DNA from: Bacteroidota bacterium
GTDB taxonomy: Bacteria > Bacteroidota > Bacteroidia > Flavobacteriales > Flavobacteriaceae
Direction: 5' to 3'
NCBI GenBank assembly: GCA_947483095.1
Contig: CANKLD010000032.1
Coordinates: forward strand, 1 to 12,120
DNA length: 12,120 bases
Made by a program: the position numbers and the translations under genes. Every line of letters starts with the position of its first letter. The first letter of the stretch is position 1. Under the pieces are notes generated by a model, which saw only the letters and a program-made list of their open reading frames with translations, was not told where the DNA came from and did not search any database. Below, piece after piece: positions 1 through 6,832 of this stretch.

Positions 1-190
1 CAATATTAGATTTATTATTTATCTAAATAAACAATAAATTTCAACCTTTTACAATAACAAATTTACTTTAATGATATTCATTTAATCCTAATATTTTATT
101 AAAGTTTTACCCTATTTTAGTTAAATTTTATTTTTTCTATTTTAACAATCCTAAATTATTTAAATACAATCAAAAAATAAATAGTGACAA
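1..190. other. AT-rich non-coding stretch upstream of grpE
   Basis: I find no convincing reading frame, RNA gene or strong repeat here. The sequence is almost pure A/T with short homopolymers. It is probably the tail of a larger intergenic region that continues to the left of the window. There is no CIRCE-type inverted repeat (TTAGCACTC...GAGTGCTAA), which argues against HrcA control of the chaperone genes that follow. Confidence 0.6.
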
Positions 191-223
191 TTTGACATTT
201 TTAAGGAATTGGCAGTAATTTTG
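191..223 (+). promoter_or_regulatory. Bacteroidota-type promoter for grpE-dnaJ
   Basis: TTTG at 191-194 (within TTTGACA) is followed after 21 bases by TAATTTTG at 216-223. This matches the TTTG / TAnnTTTG pair used by the housekeeping sigma factor of Bacteroidota. Transcription would start near 228-230, giving a leader of about 20 bases before the ATG at 250. That supports the upstream ATG as the grpE start. Confidence 0.65.
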
Positions 224-249
224 TTATCCAATGAACAGAACTAAAGATA

Positions 250-825
250 ATGTTTAAAAATATTTTTAAAAATAAAGATAAGATGACCACTGAAAATACG
301 GAAATGGATCAAGACCTTAACGCAACAACATTGGAAAATAATGAAAATGAAGAGCAAGTAAATCCTGAGGAACTTAGTGTTGAAGAGCAATTAACTCAAG
401 ATTTAGCAAATGAAAAAGACAAGCATTTAAGACTTTTTGCTGAATTTGAAAACTATAAAAGAAGAACTTCAAAAGAGAGAATTGATTTATATAAAACCGC
501 AAATCAAGAAGTTTTATTGGCGATTTTGCCAGTTCTAGACGATTTTGACAGAGCAATTATTGAAATAAAAAAATCAGAAGATGAAGTTTTATTGAAAGGG
601 GTGGAATTGATTCATGATAAATTGAAAAGCATTTTATTCTCTAAAGGTTTAGAAGAAGTGACTTTGAAAGCAGGAGATTTATTTGATGCTGATTTTGCTG
701 AAGCAATCACTCAAATTCCAGCTCCTTCGCCAAATTTGAAAGGTAAAATTGTTGACGTTCTTGAAAAAGGATATAAATTAGGAGATAAAATTATTCGTTT
801 TCCTAAAGTAGTTATTGGAAATTAA
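250..825 (+). CDS. grpE: GrpE, nucleotide exchange factor of DnaK
   Basis: GrpE is a cytoplasmic homodimer that makes DnaK (Hsp70) release ADP, which resets the chaperone cycle. The 191-residue length is normal. Residues 1-45 form a variable acidic N-terminus. Residues about 46-90 look like the long dimerising helix (ERIDLYKTANQEVLLAILP), followed by the diagnostic VLDDFDRAI at 95-103. The C-terminal beta domain (about 133-191) has the FDADFAEAI and EKGYKLGDKIIRFPKV segments; most GrpEs have HEAI where this one has AEAI. A second start at 283 (MTTENTE) is possible, but the promoter at 191-223 fits the ATG at 250 better. dnaJ follows 57 bases on, almost certainly in the same transcript. dnaK is not in the window. 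Confidence 0.97.
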   Translation: MFKNIFKNKDKMTTENTEMDQDLNATTLENNENEEQVNPEELSVEEQLTQDLANEKDKHLRLFAEFENYKRRTSKERIDLYKTANQEVLLAILPVLDDFDRAIIEIKKSEDEVLLKGVELIHDKLKSILFSKGLEEVTLKAGDLFDADFAEAITQIPAPSPNLKGKIVDVLEKGYKLGDKIIRFPKVVIGN

Positions 826-882
826 ATTCTAAGAAACTTACTATTTGCCTAAAAGGCTTAAATTTGATTAAGACATCATAAA

Positions 883-2001
883 ATGAAAAAAGATTTTTAC
901 GAAATTTTAGGTATTTCAAGAAATGCAGATGCCGCTGAAATAAAAAAAGCGTATCGAAAAAAAGCAATAGAATTTCATCCTGATAAAAACCCAGGAGATG
1001 CTGTTGCTGAAGATAATTTTAAGAAAGCAGCCGAAGCCTACGAAATTTTAAGCGACTCTCAAAAGAAAGCAAAATACGATCAATACGGACATCAAGCCTT
1101 TGAAAATGGTGGTCAAGGTGGTGGTTTTGGTGGCGGCCATATGAATATGGACGATATCTTTAGCCAATTTGGTGATATATTTGGTGGAGCTTTTGGCGGT
1201 AGATCTGGATTTGGTGGTGGCGGTGGCCCAAGAAGAGTAAAAGGAAGTAACCTACGTATAAAAGTTAAACTTACTTTAGAAGAAATTGCTTTTGGTGTTG
1301 AGAAAAAAGTCAAAGTCAAACGTAAAGTTCAAGCCCCTGGTGTAAGTTATAAAACCTGTTCGTCTTGTAATGGACAAGGGCAAGTAATGCGGGTTACTAA
1401 TACTATTTTGGGTAGAATGCAATCAGCAACTACTTGTTCAACTTGCGGTGGTTCAGGTCAATTATTAGATAATAAACCTTCCAATGCCGATTCTCAAGGG
1501 ATGATTGTTGATGACGAAACAGTTTCAATTAAAATTCCTGCCGGTGTGGTGGATGGAATGCAACTTAAAGTTTCTAATAAAGGTAACGATGCTCCTGGGA
1601 ATAGTGTTCCTGGTGATTTAATTGTTGTTATTGAAGAAATTGAACATGAGTATTTAAAGCGTGAAGGCGAAAATCTACATTTAGATTTATACATAAGTTT
1701 TGCCGAAGCTGTGCTCGGTGTTTCTAAAGATATTGAAGCTGTAAAAGGTAAAGTTAGAATTAAATTGGAAGAAGGTATTCAATCCGGTAAAATATTACGA
1801 TTGAAAGGAAAAGGAATTCCAAATATTAATGGATATGGTAATGGAGATTTACTCATACATATCAATGTTTGGACTCCAAGAACTTTAAATAAAGAGCAAA
1901 AACAGTTTTTTGAAAAAGCTTTAAACGACGATAACTTTATTCCAAATCCTGAAAAAGGAGATAAGTCATTCTTCGAAAAAGTAAAAGACATGTTCTCCTA
2001 A
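883..2001 (+). CDS. dnaJ: DnaJ (Hsp40) co-chaperone with a reduced zinc domain
   Basis: DnaJ delivers unfolded proteins to DnaK and stimulates its ATPase. The order is J domain 1-70 with HPD at 32-34, a Gly/Phe-rich linker at about 76-116, a zinc region, then the two substrate-binding beta domains and the dimerising C-terminus ending KVKDMFS. At 372 residues it is full length. The zinc region has only two CxxCxGxG motifs, at 159-166 (CSSCNGQG) and 185-192 (CSTCGGSG), where canonical DnaJ has four. By flanking sequence (VTNTILG between them) these are motifs 2 and 3, so zinc centre II is kept and centre I (motifs 1 and 4) is lost. The reading frame is otherwise intact, so this is a real variant and not decay. 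It probably shares the grpE promoter and ends at the hairpin just downstream. Confidence 0.98.
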   Translation: MKKDFYEILGISRNADAAEIKKAYRKKAIEFHPDKNPGDAVAEDNFKKAAEAYEILSDSQKKAKYDQYGHQAFENGGQGGGFGGGHMNMDDIFSQFGDIFGGAFGGRSGFGGGGGPRRVKGSNLRIKVKLTLEEIAFGVEKKVKVKRKVQAPGVSYKTCSSCNGQGQVMRVTNTILGRMQSATTCSTCGGSGQLLDNKPSNADSQGMIVDDETVSIKIPAGVVDGMQLKVSNKGNDAPGNSVPGDLIVVIEEIEHEYLKREGENLHLDLYISFAEAVLGVSKDIEAVKGKVRIKLEEGIQSGKILRLKGKGIPNINGYGNGDLLIHINVWTPRTLNKEQKQFFEKALNDDNFIPNPEKGDKSFFEKVKDMFS

Positions 2002-2032
2002 TTTTTTTGTTGTAATTTATTACAGCATTTTT

Positions 2033-2064
2033 CCCATCCTTGTGTAAATAAGGGTGGGTTTTTT
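2033..2064 (+). terminator. Rho-independent terminator after dnaJ
   Basis: CCCATCCTT (2033-2041) pairs with AAGGGTGGG (2050-2058). This makes a 9-bp stem with one G.U pair and an 8-base loop, followed by six T (2059-2064). It separates the grpE-dnaJ unit from the ABC transporter genes. Confidence 0.85.
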
Positions 2065-2122
2065 ATAAATTTTAATTCTTTTTTATTTCAAATTCAATAC
2101 TTTTACATAAATATACATAAGA

Positions 2123-3043
2123 ATGAGTACAATACTTGAAGTCAATAAAGTTGTAAAAAAATACGGTGATTATACCGCCTTAAATGAAGTTTCCTTAACT
2201 GTTCCTAAAGGAAGTATTTACGGGCTTTTGGGTCCAAACGGTGCAGGAAAAACCTCCTTAATTCGAATTATCAATCAAATTACAATGCCCGACAGTGGCG
2301 AAATAATTCTTGATGGAGAAAAGCTAAACCCAAAACACATTCAACATATTGGATATCTTCCTGAAGAAAGAGGTTTGTATAAATCGATGAAAGTGGGAGA
2401 ACAATGCTTGTATTTAGCACAAATGAAAGGCTTGTCTAAGGCTGAAGCTAAAATTCAATTGGATTATTGGTTCGATAGATTAGGAATTCAAGGTTGGTGG
2501 AACAAAAAAATCCAGGAACTTTCTAAAGGGATGGCTCAGAAAATTCAATTTGTAGTTTGTATTTTACACAAACCGAAATTATTAATTTTTGATGAACCAT
2601 TTTCAGGTTTTGATCCTGTAAATGCAAATATTATTAAAGATGAAATTTTAGCTCTTCAAGAACAAGGGTCTACCATAATTTTTTCTACTCACAGAATGGA
2701 AAGCGTAGAAGAACTTTGTGATCATATTGCATTAATTCACCAGTCCAACAAACTTATAGAAGGCCGCTTAGATGATGTGAAAAAACAATTTAGAACTAAT
2801 AGTTTTGAAGTTGGAATTTTAACTGACAATGTTGAAGGTCTAATGTTGGCGATTACTCAAAATTACACTATTCAACCTACAAATTTTAAATCGCTAAACA
2901 ACGAATTGAAATTAGAAATAAATCTAGGAAATTCGTTACCAAATGAGTTGTTAAATTTATTAACGAGCAGGGGTCAAGTAACTCATTTTGTTGAGAAAAT
3001 TCCAAGTGTGAACGATATTTTTATTAAAACGGTAAGTCAATAA
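2123..3043 (+). CDS. ABC transporter ATP-binding protein (ABC-2 / NatA-like)
   Basis: This is the cytoplasmic ATPase of an ABC exporter and should partner the permease encoded next. It has Walker A GPNGAGKT at 37-44, a modified signature LSKGM at 133-137 (usual LSGGQ), Walker B LLIFDEP at 153-159 and the switch histidine H190 in STH. The region after the ABC fold (about 215-306) matches the C-terminal extension (DUF4162-like) seen on NatA-type ATPases of ABC-2 exporters. The Q-loop segment reads YLPEERGLY, also usual in this subfamily. The substrate cannot be read from the sequence; NatAB-type sodium or drug/lipid export are family-level guesses. A TAnnTTTG-like box (TACTTTTA, 2098-2105) lies just upstream, but without a clear TTG partner, so the promoter is uncertain. 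Confidence 0.93.
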   Translation: MSTILEVNKVVKKYGDYTALNEVSLTVPKGSIYGLLGPNGAGKTSLIRIINQITMPDSGEIILDGEKLNPKHIQHIGYLPEERGLYKSMKVGEQCLYLAQMKGLSKAEAKIQLDYWFDRLGIQGWWNKKIQELSKGMAQKIQFVVCILHKPKLLIFDEPFSGFDPVNANIIKDEILALQEQGSTIIFSTHRMESVEELCDHIALIHQSNKLIEGRLDDVKKQFRTNSFEVGILTDNVEGLMLAITQNYTIQPTNFKSLNNELKLEINLGNSLPNELLNLLTSRGQVTHFVEKIPSVNDIFIKTVSQ

Positions 3044-3060
3044 ATCAGATTTAAGAGTCA

Positions 3061-3088
3061 ATCTAAAATCAGAAATCTAAAATCAGAA
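3061..3088 (+). repeat. Perfect 14-bp tandem repeat in the ABC spacer
   Basis: ATCTAAAATCAGAA occurs twice back to back (3061-3074 and 3075-3088), followed by the first two bases of a third copy. It lies between the ATPase stop and the permease start. An imperfect relative of the unit (AATCAGATTTAAGAGTC) precedes it from about 3043. It is too short to be a CRISPR array. It looks like the short AT-rich spacer repeats common between flavobacterial genes. Confidence 0.75.
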
Positions 3089-3095
3089 ATTCAAT

Positions 3096-4400
3096 ATGAG
3101 CATATTAGCATTAATTATAAGGAGAGAATTTATCTCAAAAGTTCGCAATAAATCATTTATTGTAATGACTTTTTTGAGTCCGTTATTGTTTGTTGGAATT
3201 GGTGTTTTTGTGAGCTATTTGAGCTCTTTAAAAGCGGATCTCAAACAAATAGCAGTCCATGATGAAACAGGAATTTTTGTATCTGAATTTAAAAATTCGG
3301 ATGAATATAAATACATTAATCTATCCAATAGTAATGTAAATAGTATTAAAGATAGTATTAAAAACGAAAGCTATGAAGGGCTAATTTACATTCCAAAAAC
3401 AAGTGATTTTAAGTCATTGGAAAATAAAATTCAATACATTTCTAATGAAAGTCCAAGTATTAATTTTGTAGATCATGTTCAAGAAGTTATTTCAAATAAA
3501 ATCACCAATGAGAATTTTAAATTAGCTAAACTAGATACATTGGCAATTAATAACGCTCAAGCCGATGTCAATTTGGAATTAAAAAAAGCTACTGGCGAAG
3601 ATAGTTTGAAGGGAATTAATGAAATCAAAATTGCTATTGGCGGTGCTTTTGGATACCTTATCATGATGTTTATTGTTATCTATGGCAATATGGTTATGCG
3701 AAGTGTAATAGAAGAAAAAACAAATAGAATTATTGAGATTATCATTTCCTCTGTAAAACCATTTCAATTAATGATGGGTAAAATCATTGGAACGTCATTA
3801 GCTGGGATATTGCAGTTCTTTATTTGGGCAATAATTGGACTCATTTTGATGTTTTCGGCGTCCCTATTTTTGGGAATTAATGCAAGTCCAACGGCCAAAA
3901 TTCCACCCGAAATGTTACATTCTGCTCAACAAGAATTTGCTGGGGTAGCACAAATGTATTTAAATGAGTTATTGAATTTGCCTATAGCGACTTTGCTAAT
4001 TTGTTTTGTAATTTACTTTATTGGAGGATACTTTTTATACAGTTCATTCTATGCAGCAATTGGGGCTGCTGTTGATAATGAAACTGATTCTCAACAATTT
4101 TTATTACCAATAATTTTGCCATTAATTTTAGGGGTTTATATAGGATTTTTTACCGTCATGAACGACCCTCATGGAACTGTTGCCACTGTTTTCTCTATGG
4201 TTCCCTTAACTTCGCCCATCGTAATGTTAATGAGAATTCCGTTTGGTGTACCTTGGTGGCAAATTTCAATTTCAGTTACAATACTTTTCGGAACCTTCAT
4301 TTTTGTAGTTTGGTTTGCATCTAAAATATACCGTGTTGGAATTTTAATGTATGGGAAAAAACCAACATGGAAAGAATTGTACAAATGGTTAAAATACTAA
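3096..4400 (+). CDS. ABC-2 type transporter permease (NatB-like)
   Basis: This is the membrane half of the exporter. One helix near the N-terminus (about 21-45) is followed by an external domain of roughly 130 residues (46-178). The rest of the helices are at about 180-203, 232-258, 297-322, 335-355 and 389-411, with a hydrophobic re-entrant-like segment near 361-382. That topology, and the cytoplasmic segment RSVIEEKTNRIIEI after helix 2 (203-216), are typical of NatB/YhaP-like ABC-2 permeases. The N-terminal RREFISKVRNKSF is the usual amphipathic coupling region. It starts 52 bases after the ATPase gene on the same strand, so the two are surely one transporter. The cargo is unknown. Confidence 0.92.
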   Translation: MSILALIIRREFISKVRNKSFIVMTFLSPLLFVGIGVFVSYLSSLKADLKQIAVHDETGIFVSEFKNSDEYKYINLSNSNVNSIKDSIKNESYEGLIYIPKTSDFKSLENKIQYISNESPSINFVDHVQEVISNKITNENFKLAKLDTLAINNAQADVNLELKKATGEDSLKGINEIKIAIGGAFGYLIMMFIVIYGNMVMRSVIEEKTNRIIEIIISSVKPFQLMMGKIIGTSLAGILQFFIWAIIGLILMFSASLFLGINASPTAKIPPEMLHSAQQEFAGVAQMYLNELLNLPIATLLICFVIYFIGGYFLYSSFYAAIGAAVDNETDSQQFLLPIILPLILGVYIGFFTVMNDPHGTVATVFSMVPLTSPIVMLMRIPFGVPWWQISISVTILFGTFIFVVWFASKIYRVGILMYGKKPTWKELYKWLKY

Positions 4401-4421
4401 TAGATTTTGTTGATTGTTTAT

Positions 4422-4450
4422 TCGGTAATTAGTTTAACCGATTAACCGAT
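4422..4450. repeat. Short direct and inverted repeats in spacer
   Basis: In the 73-base gap before the response regulator, AACCGATT is followed directly by AACCGATC. An upstream TCGGT (4422-4426) can pair with either ACCGA. The possible stems are only 5 bp and no T-run follows, so this is unlikely to be a terminator. No TAnnTTTG box is evident in this gap, so the regulator may be read through from the ABC genes. Confidence 0.45.
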
Positions 4451-4473
4451 CTTACAATTAAACACAAAGTTAT

Positions 4474-5637
4474 ATGTCAAGAATATTAATTATAGAAGAT
4501 GAAGCGTCAATCAGAAGGGTTTTAACAAAAATTCTTTCTGAAGAAAACGATTCGTATCAGGTTGAAGAAGCTGAGGATGGTTTAATTGGTTTTGAAAAAA
4601 TAAAAAATAACGATTACGATTTGATTTTATGCGACATTAAAATGCCAAAAATGGATGGAGTAGAAGTACTTCAAGCACTCAAAAAAATTAAACCAGAAAT
4701 TCCAATTGTTATGATTTCGGGTCACGGCGATATGGAAACTGCTATACAAACAATGCGTTTGGGCGCTTTTGATTACATTTCAAAACCCCCGGATCTTAAT
4801 CGATTATTGAATACGGTTCGGAATGCATTAGATAAAAAGCAACTCGTAGTTGAAAACAAAATTCTTAAGAATATTGTAAGTAAAAACTATGAAATGATTG
4901 GTGAAAGCGAGGCTATTAATCATATTAAGTTAATGGTCGATAAAGTGGCTAAAACCGAAGCTCGTGTTTTAATAACTGGTCCAAATGGAACAGGAAAAGA
5001 ATTGGTTGCACATCAATTGCATGAAAAAAGTGAACGTGCAAATTTCCCTTTAATTGAAGTTAATTGTGCAGCAATTCCATCTGAATTAATTGAAAGTGAA
5101 CTCTTTGGACACGTAAAAGGCGCTTTTACCTCTGCCATAAAAGACCGTGCAGGAAAATTTGAAGCAGCGGATAAAGGAACACTATTTTTAGATGAAATTG
5201 GTGATATGAGTTTATCGGCGCAAGCTAAAGTTTTAAGAGCCTTACAAGAAAATGTGGTTACAAGAGTCGGTGCAGATAAAGATATTAAAGTGGATGTTCG
5301 TGTAATTGCAGCAACTAATAAAGATTTAAAAAAGGAAATTGAAAAAGGCCTTTTCCGTGAAGATTTATACCACCGTTTGGCAGTTATTTTAATAAAAGTT
5401 CCCGGATTAAACGAAAGACGAGATGATATTCCCTTGTTAATTGAACATTTCACTGAAAAAATTGCCGCGGAACAGGGAATTCCTCCCAAAACATTTTCTA
5501 ACGAAGCAATTAAGTTATTACAAGATTACGATTGGACTGGAAACATAAGAGAATTAAGAAATGTTGTAGAGAGATTAATAATACTTAGCGGAAACGAAAT
5601 TTCTGAAACAGATATTCATTTATTTGCAAGTAAATAA
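4474..5637 (+). CDS. Sigma-54-type response regulator lacking a DNA-binding domain
   Basis: This is an NtrC/AtoC-like two-component regulator of 387 residues. The receiver domain (about 1-120) has the acidic pair E8/D9, phospho-acceptor D54, S82 and K104. The AAA+ sigma-54 activator domain (about 141-372) has Walker A GPNGTGKE at 169-176, the sigma-54 contact loop GAFTSA at 216-221 (usual GAFTGA), Walker B GTLFLDEIGD at 235-244, a REDLYHRL segment at 295-302 and sensor II WTGNIRELRN at 354-363. The protein stops about 14 residues after the AAA+ lid. The Fis-type helix-turn-helix that usually makes these proteins 440-480 residues is absent, and no remnant of it is visible downstream. It may activate sigma-54 polymerase from solution, as proposed for Helicobacter FlgR and chlamydial CtcC. 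No histidine kinase is encoded in the window. Confidence 0.94.
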   Translation: MSRILIIEDEASIRRVLTKILSEENDSYQVEEAEDGLIGFEKIKNNDYDLILCDIKMPKMDGVEVLQALKKIKPEIPIVMISGHGDMETAIQTMRLGAFDYISKPPDLNRLLNTVRNALDKKQLVVENKILKNIVSKNYEMIGESEAINHIKLMVDKVAKTEARVLITGPNGTGKELVAHQLHEKSERANFPLIEVNCAAIPSELIESELFGHVKGAFTSAIKDRAGKFEAADKGTLFLDEIGDMSLSAQAKVLRALQENVVTRVGADKDIKVDVRVIAATNKDLKKEIEKGLFREDLYHRLAVILIKVPGLNERRDDIPLLIEHFTEKIAAEQGIPPKTFSNEAIKLLQDYDWTGNIRELRNVVERLIILSGNEISETDIHLFASK

Positions 5638-5652
5638 ACTATTTCAAAAAGA

Positions 5653-5725
5653 TTCACTAAGCTAACGCAAAGATATATTATTTAAAATTAGTGCTTCTTC
5701 TTTATATTTTGTGAAACTTAGTGTA
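5653..5725. repeat. Imperfect inverted repeat in spacer
   Basis: CACTAAG (5655-5661) is complemented by CTTAGTG (5717-5723), with a further pairing base outside a mismatch. A third partial copy, TTAGTG (5688-5693), could pair with the left arm instead. Inside, GCAAAGATATA and TATATTTTGTG are partly complementary. The spacer could fold into a long imperfect hairpin. It is not a classic terminator, although A-rich sequence follows it. It may be a dispersed flavobacterial spacer repeat. Confidence 0.5.
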
Positions 5726-5736
5726 AAAAAATAAAA

Positions 5737-6348
5737 ATGAAATTAAAGAAAATAAACGAAAAATTACAAGAAGCCTTAATTGAACTTGGGTTGACTGAAG
5801 CAAATGAATTGCAAAGTGAAACTTTTTCTACCATCAAAAGTGGTGCGGATTGTATTATTATTTCTCCAAAAGGTTCAGGTAAAACGGCTACAATTGTGTT
5901 AAATGTGATTCAACAATTGGATTGTGAAGGCGAGGAATCACCCCGTGCTTTGATTATTGTTGAAGATAAAGAGAAGGTTCTTGAAATGGAAGACCTATTT
6001 GAAAATTTTGGAAGTAAAACCAATTTAAGAGTTTACGGAGTTCACGATAAAGGCGATCTGGAATACGATAAAAATTATATTTCTACTGGAATTGATGTAT
6101 TAATTGGAACACCAAACCGATTAAGCAGTATGTTTTCTACTGCTGGTTTTAACGTAAATCGTTTAAAAATGTTTATTATTGATGATGCTGACTCCATTTT
6201 AAAATTGCGTCACGACACAAAAATTGTTAGAATTTCAAACAGCATTATCAAAACACAGCGCTTGATTTTTTCTGACCATCTTTCAGAAAGGATTGACTTA
6301 ATTGCTGAAAAAATGCTCGTTGAACCGTATCTTTTTGAATTTGAATAA
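5737..6348 (+). CDS. DEAD-box-like protein with a single RecA domain
   Basis: The 203-residue product resembles only the first RecA-like domain of DEAD-box RNA helicases. The motifs in order are a Q-motif-like NELQSETF at 23-30, motif I SPKGSGKT at 43-50, a Ib-like GTPNRL at 124-129, motif II DDAD at 149-152 (usual DEAD) and a motif III position reading SDH at 179-181 (usual SAT). The second RecA domain, with motifs IV-VI and the arginine finger, is missing, and the protein ends cleanly. ATP binding is plausible because the Walker lysine K49 is present. Processive or even local unwinding alone is doubtful. It could be a regulatory ATPase or RNA-binding partner; I do not know a defined function. 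It follows the response regulator by 99 bases on the same strand and ends at a strong terminator. Confidence 0.82.
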   Translation: MKLKKINEKLQEALIELGLTEANELQSETFSTIKSGADCIIISPKGSGKTATIVLNVIQQLDCEGEESPRALIIVEDKEKVLEMEDLFENFGSKTNLRVYGVHDKGDLEYDKNYISTGIDVLIGTPNRLSSMFSTAGFNVNRLKMFIIDDADSILKLRHDTKIVRISNSIIKTQRLIFSDHLSERIDLIAEKMLVEPYLFEFE

Positions 6349-6353
6349 TTAAT

Positions 6354-6383
6354 AAGGGCCTAGTTTTTTCTCGGCCCTTTTTT
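6354..6383 (+). terminator. Terminator after the DEAD-like gene, overlapping the converging gene's 3' end
   Basis: AAGGGCC (6354-6360) pairs with GGCCCTT (6373-6379) around a 12-base loop and runs into a T tract to 6383. On the plus strand it is a good intrinsic terminator. On the minus strand the same hairpin is followed only by mixed A/T, so termination there would be weaker. Its right arm and loop encode the last residues and the TAG stop of the minus-strand gene. Confidence 0.82.
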
Positions 6384-6821
6384 CATGTATTGTAACAATA
6401 GTTTTTTATTAAATTCTTCTTCTGCTTTTTTCAGTCTAATTAATTTAACTTGACTTAAAATAGGTTTTAAACTGATTATTAATTTTTTACGCATTTGAAA
6501 AATCTCTTCTTCGGCAGATTCCATTTTAGATAGTAAAGCTGCCGCTTCTTTTTCCGACATTTTGTTTATAGTTTCATCATCCATTTTTTTTAAAAAAACC
6601 AACGATTTTTCATGTTTGAACTCGAATTGTTTGTCCTCGAAAGCATTGTATATAGGCCAAAACTTTTCAGCTTCATTGCTTGTCAAAGGAAGTTTATTGG
6701 TAATAAATGCTACTTTTAGCGCATAAATTTCTTCTTTTTTCTCTAACATTTTTTTTCCTTGAGCTAATAAACTAAAAGAAGCAAAAAATAATAGTGCTAG
6801 TAAGTTGTTTTTAATTTTCAT
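6360..6821 (-). CDS. Exported 'sensor of ECF-type sigma factor' protein (Spy/CpxP-like helical)
   Basis: This is a 153-residue product with a signal peptide: basic KIKNN, a hydrophobic core at about 7-19, and probable cleavage after A20 (LLA/QG). The mature part is highly charged and helical. It has the segment PLTSNEAEKFWPIYNAFE at about 45-62, the pattern by which flavobacterial genomes label 'sensor of ECF-type sigma factor' and which recalls the LTxxQ repeats of Spy/CpxP. It should sit in the periplasm and may feed envelope status to the sigma/anti-sigma pair encoded upstream; that role is inferred from position and family label. The gene begins 11 bases after the preceding stop, so they are co-transcribed. 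Its C-terminus (KKGPRKN) is encoded within the terminator hairpin of the converging gene. Confidence 0.8.
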   Translation of the reverse strand: MKIKNNLLALLFFASFSLLAQGKKMLEKKEEIYALKVAFITNKLPLTSNEAEKFWPIYNAFEDKQFEFKHEKSLVFLKKMDDETINKMSEKEAAALLSKMESAEEEIFQMRKKLIISLKPILSQVKLIRLKKAEEEFNKKLLLQYMKKGPRKN

Positions 6822-6832
6822 TTTTTGTCTAT

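Noticed and set aside
1113..1319. Antisense frame rich in proline opposite the dnaJ Gly/Phe linker
   Set aside because: The proline run is simply the complement of glycine codons; dnaJ is certain.
3061..3088. Start of a CRISPR array
   Set aside because: Two 14-bp units are directly adjacent with no spacers between them, and no cas genes are present.
4422..4450. Terminator after the ABC permease
   Set aside because: The stems are at most 5 bp and there is no T-run, so read-through into the response regulator is more likely.
5013..5489. A 158-codon open frame antisense to the response regulator
   Set aside because: It lies opposite the strongly conserved AAA+ domain, has no recognisable motif or promoter, and its Ser/Lys-rich composition is that expected of a frame opposite AT-rich coding DNA.
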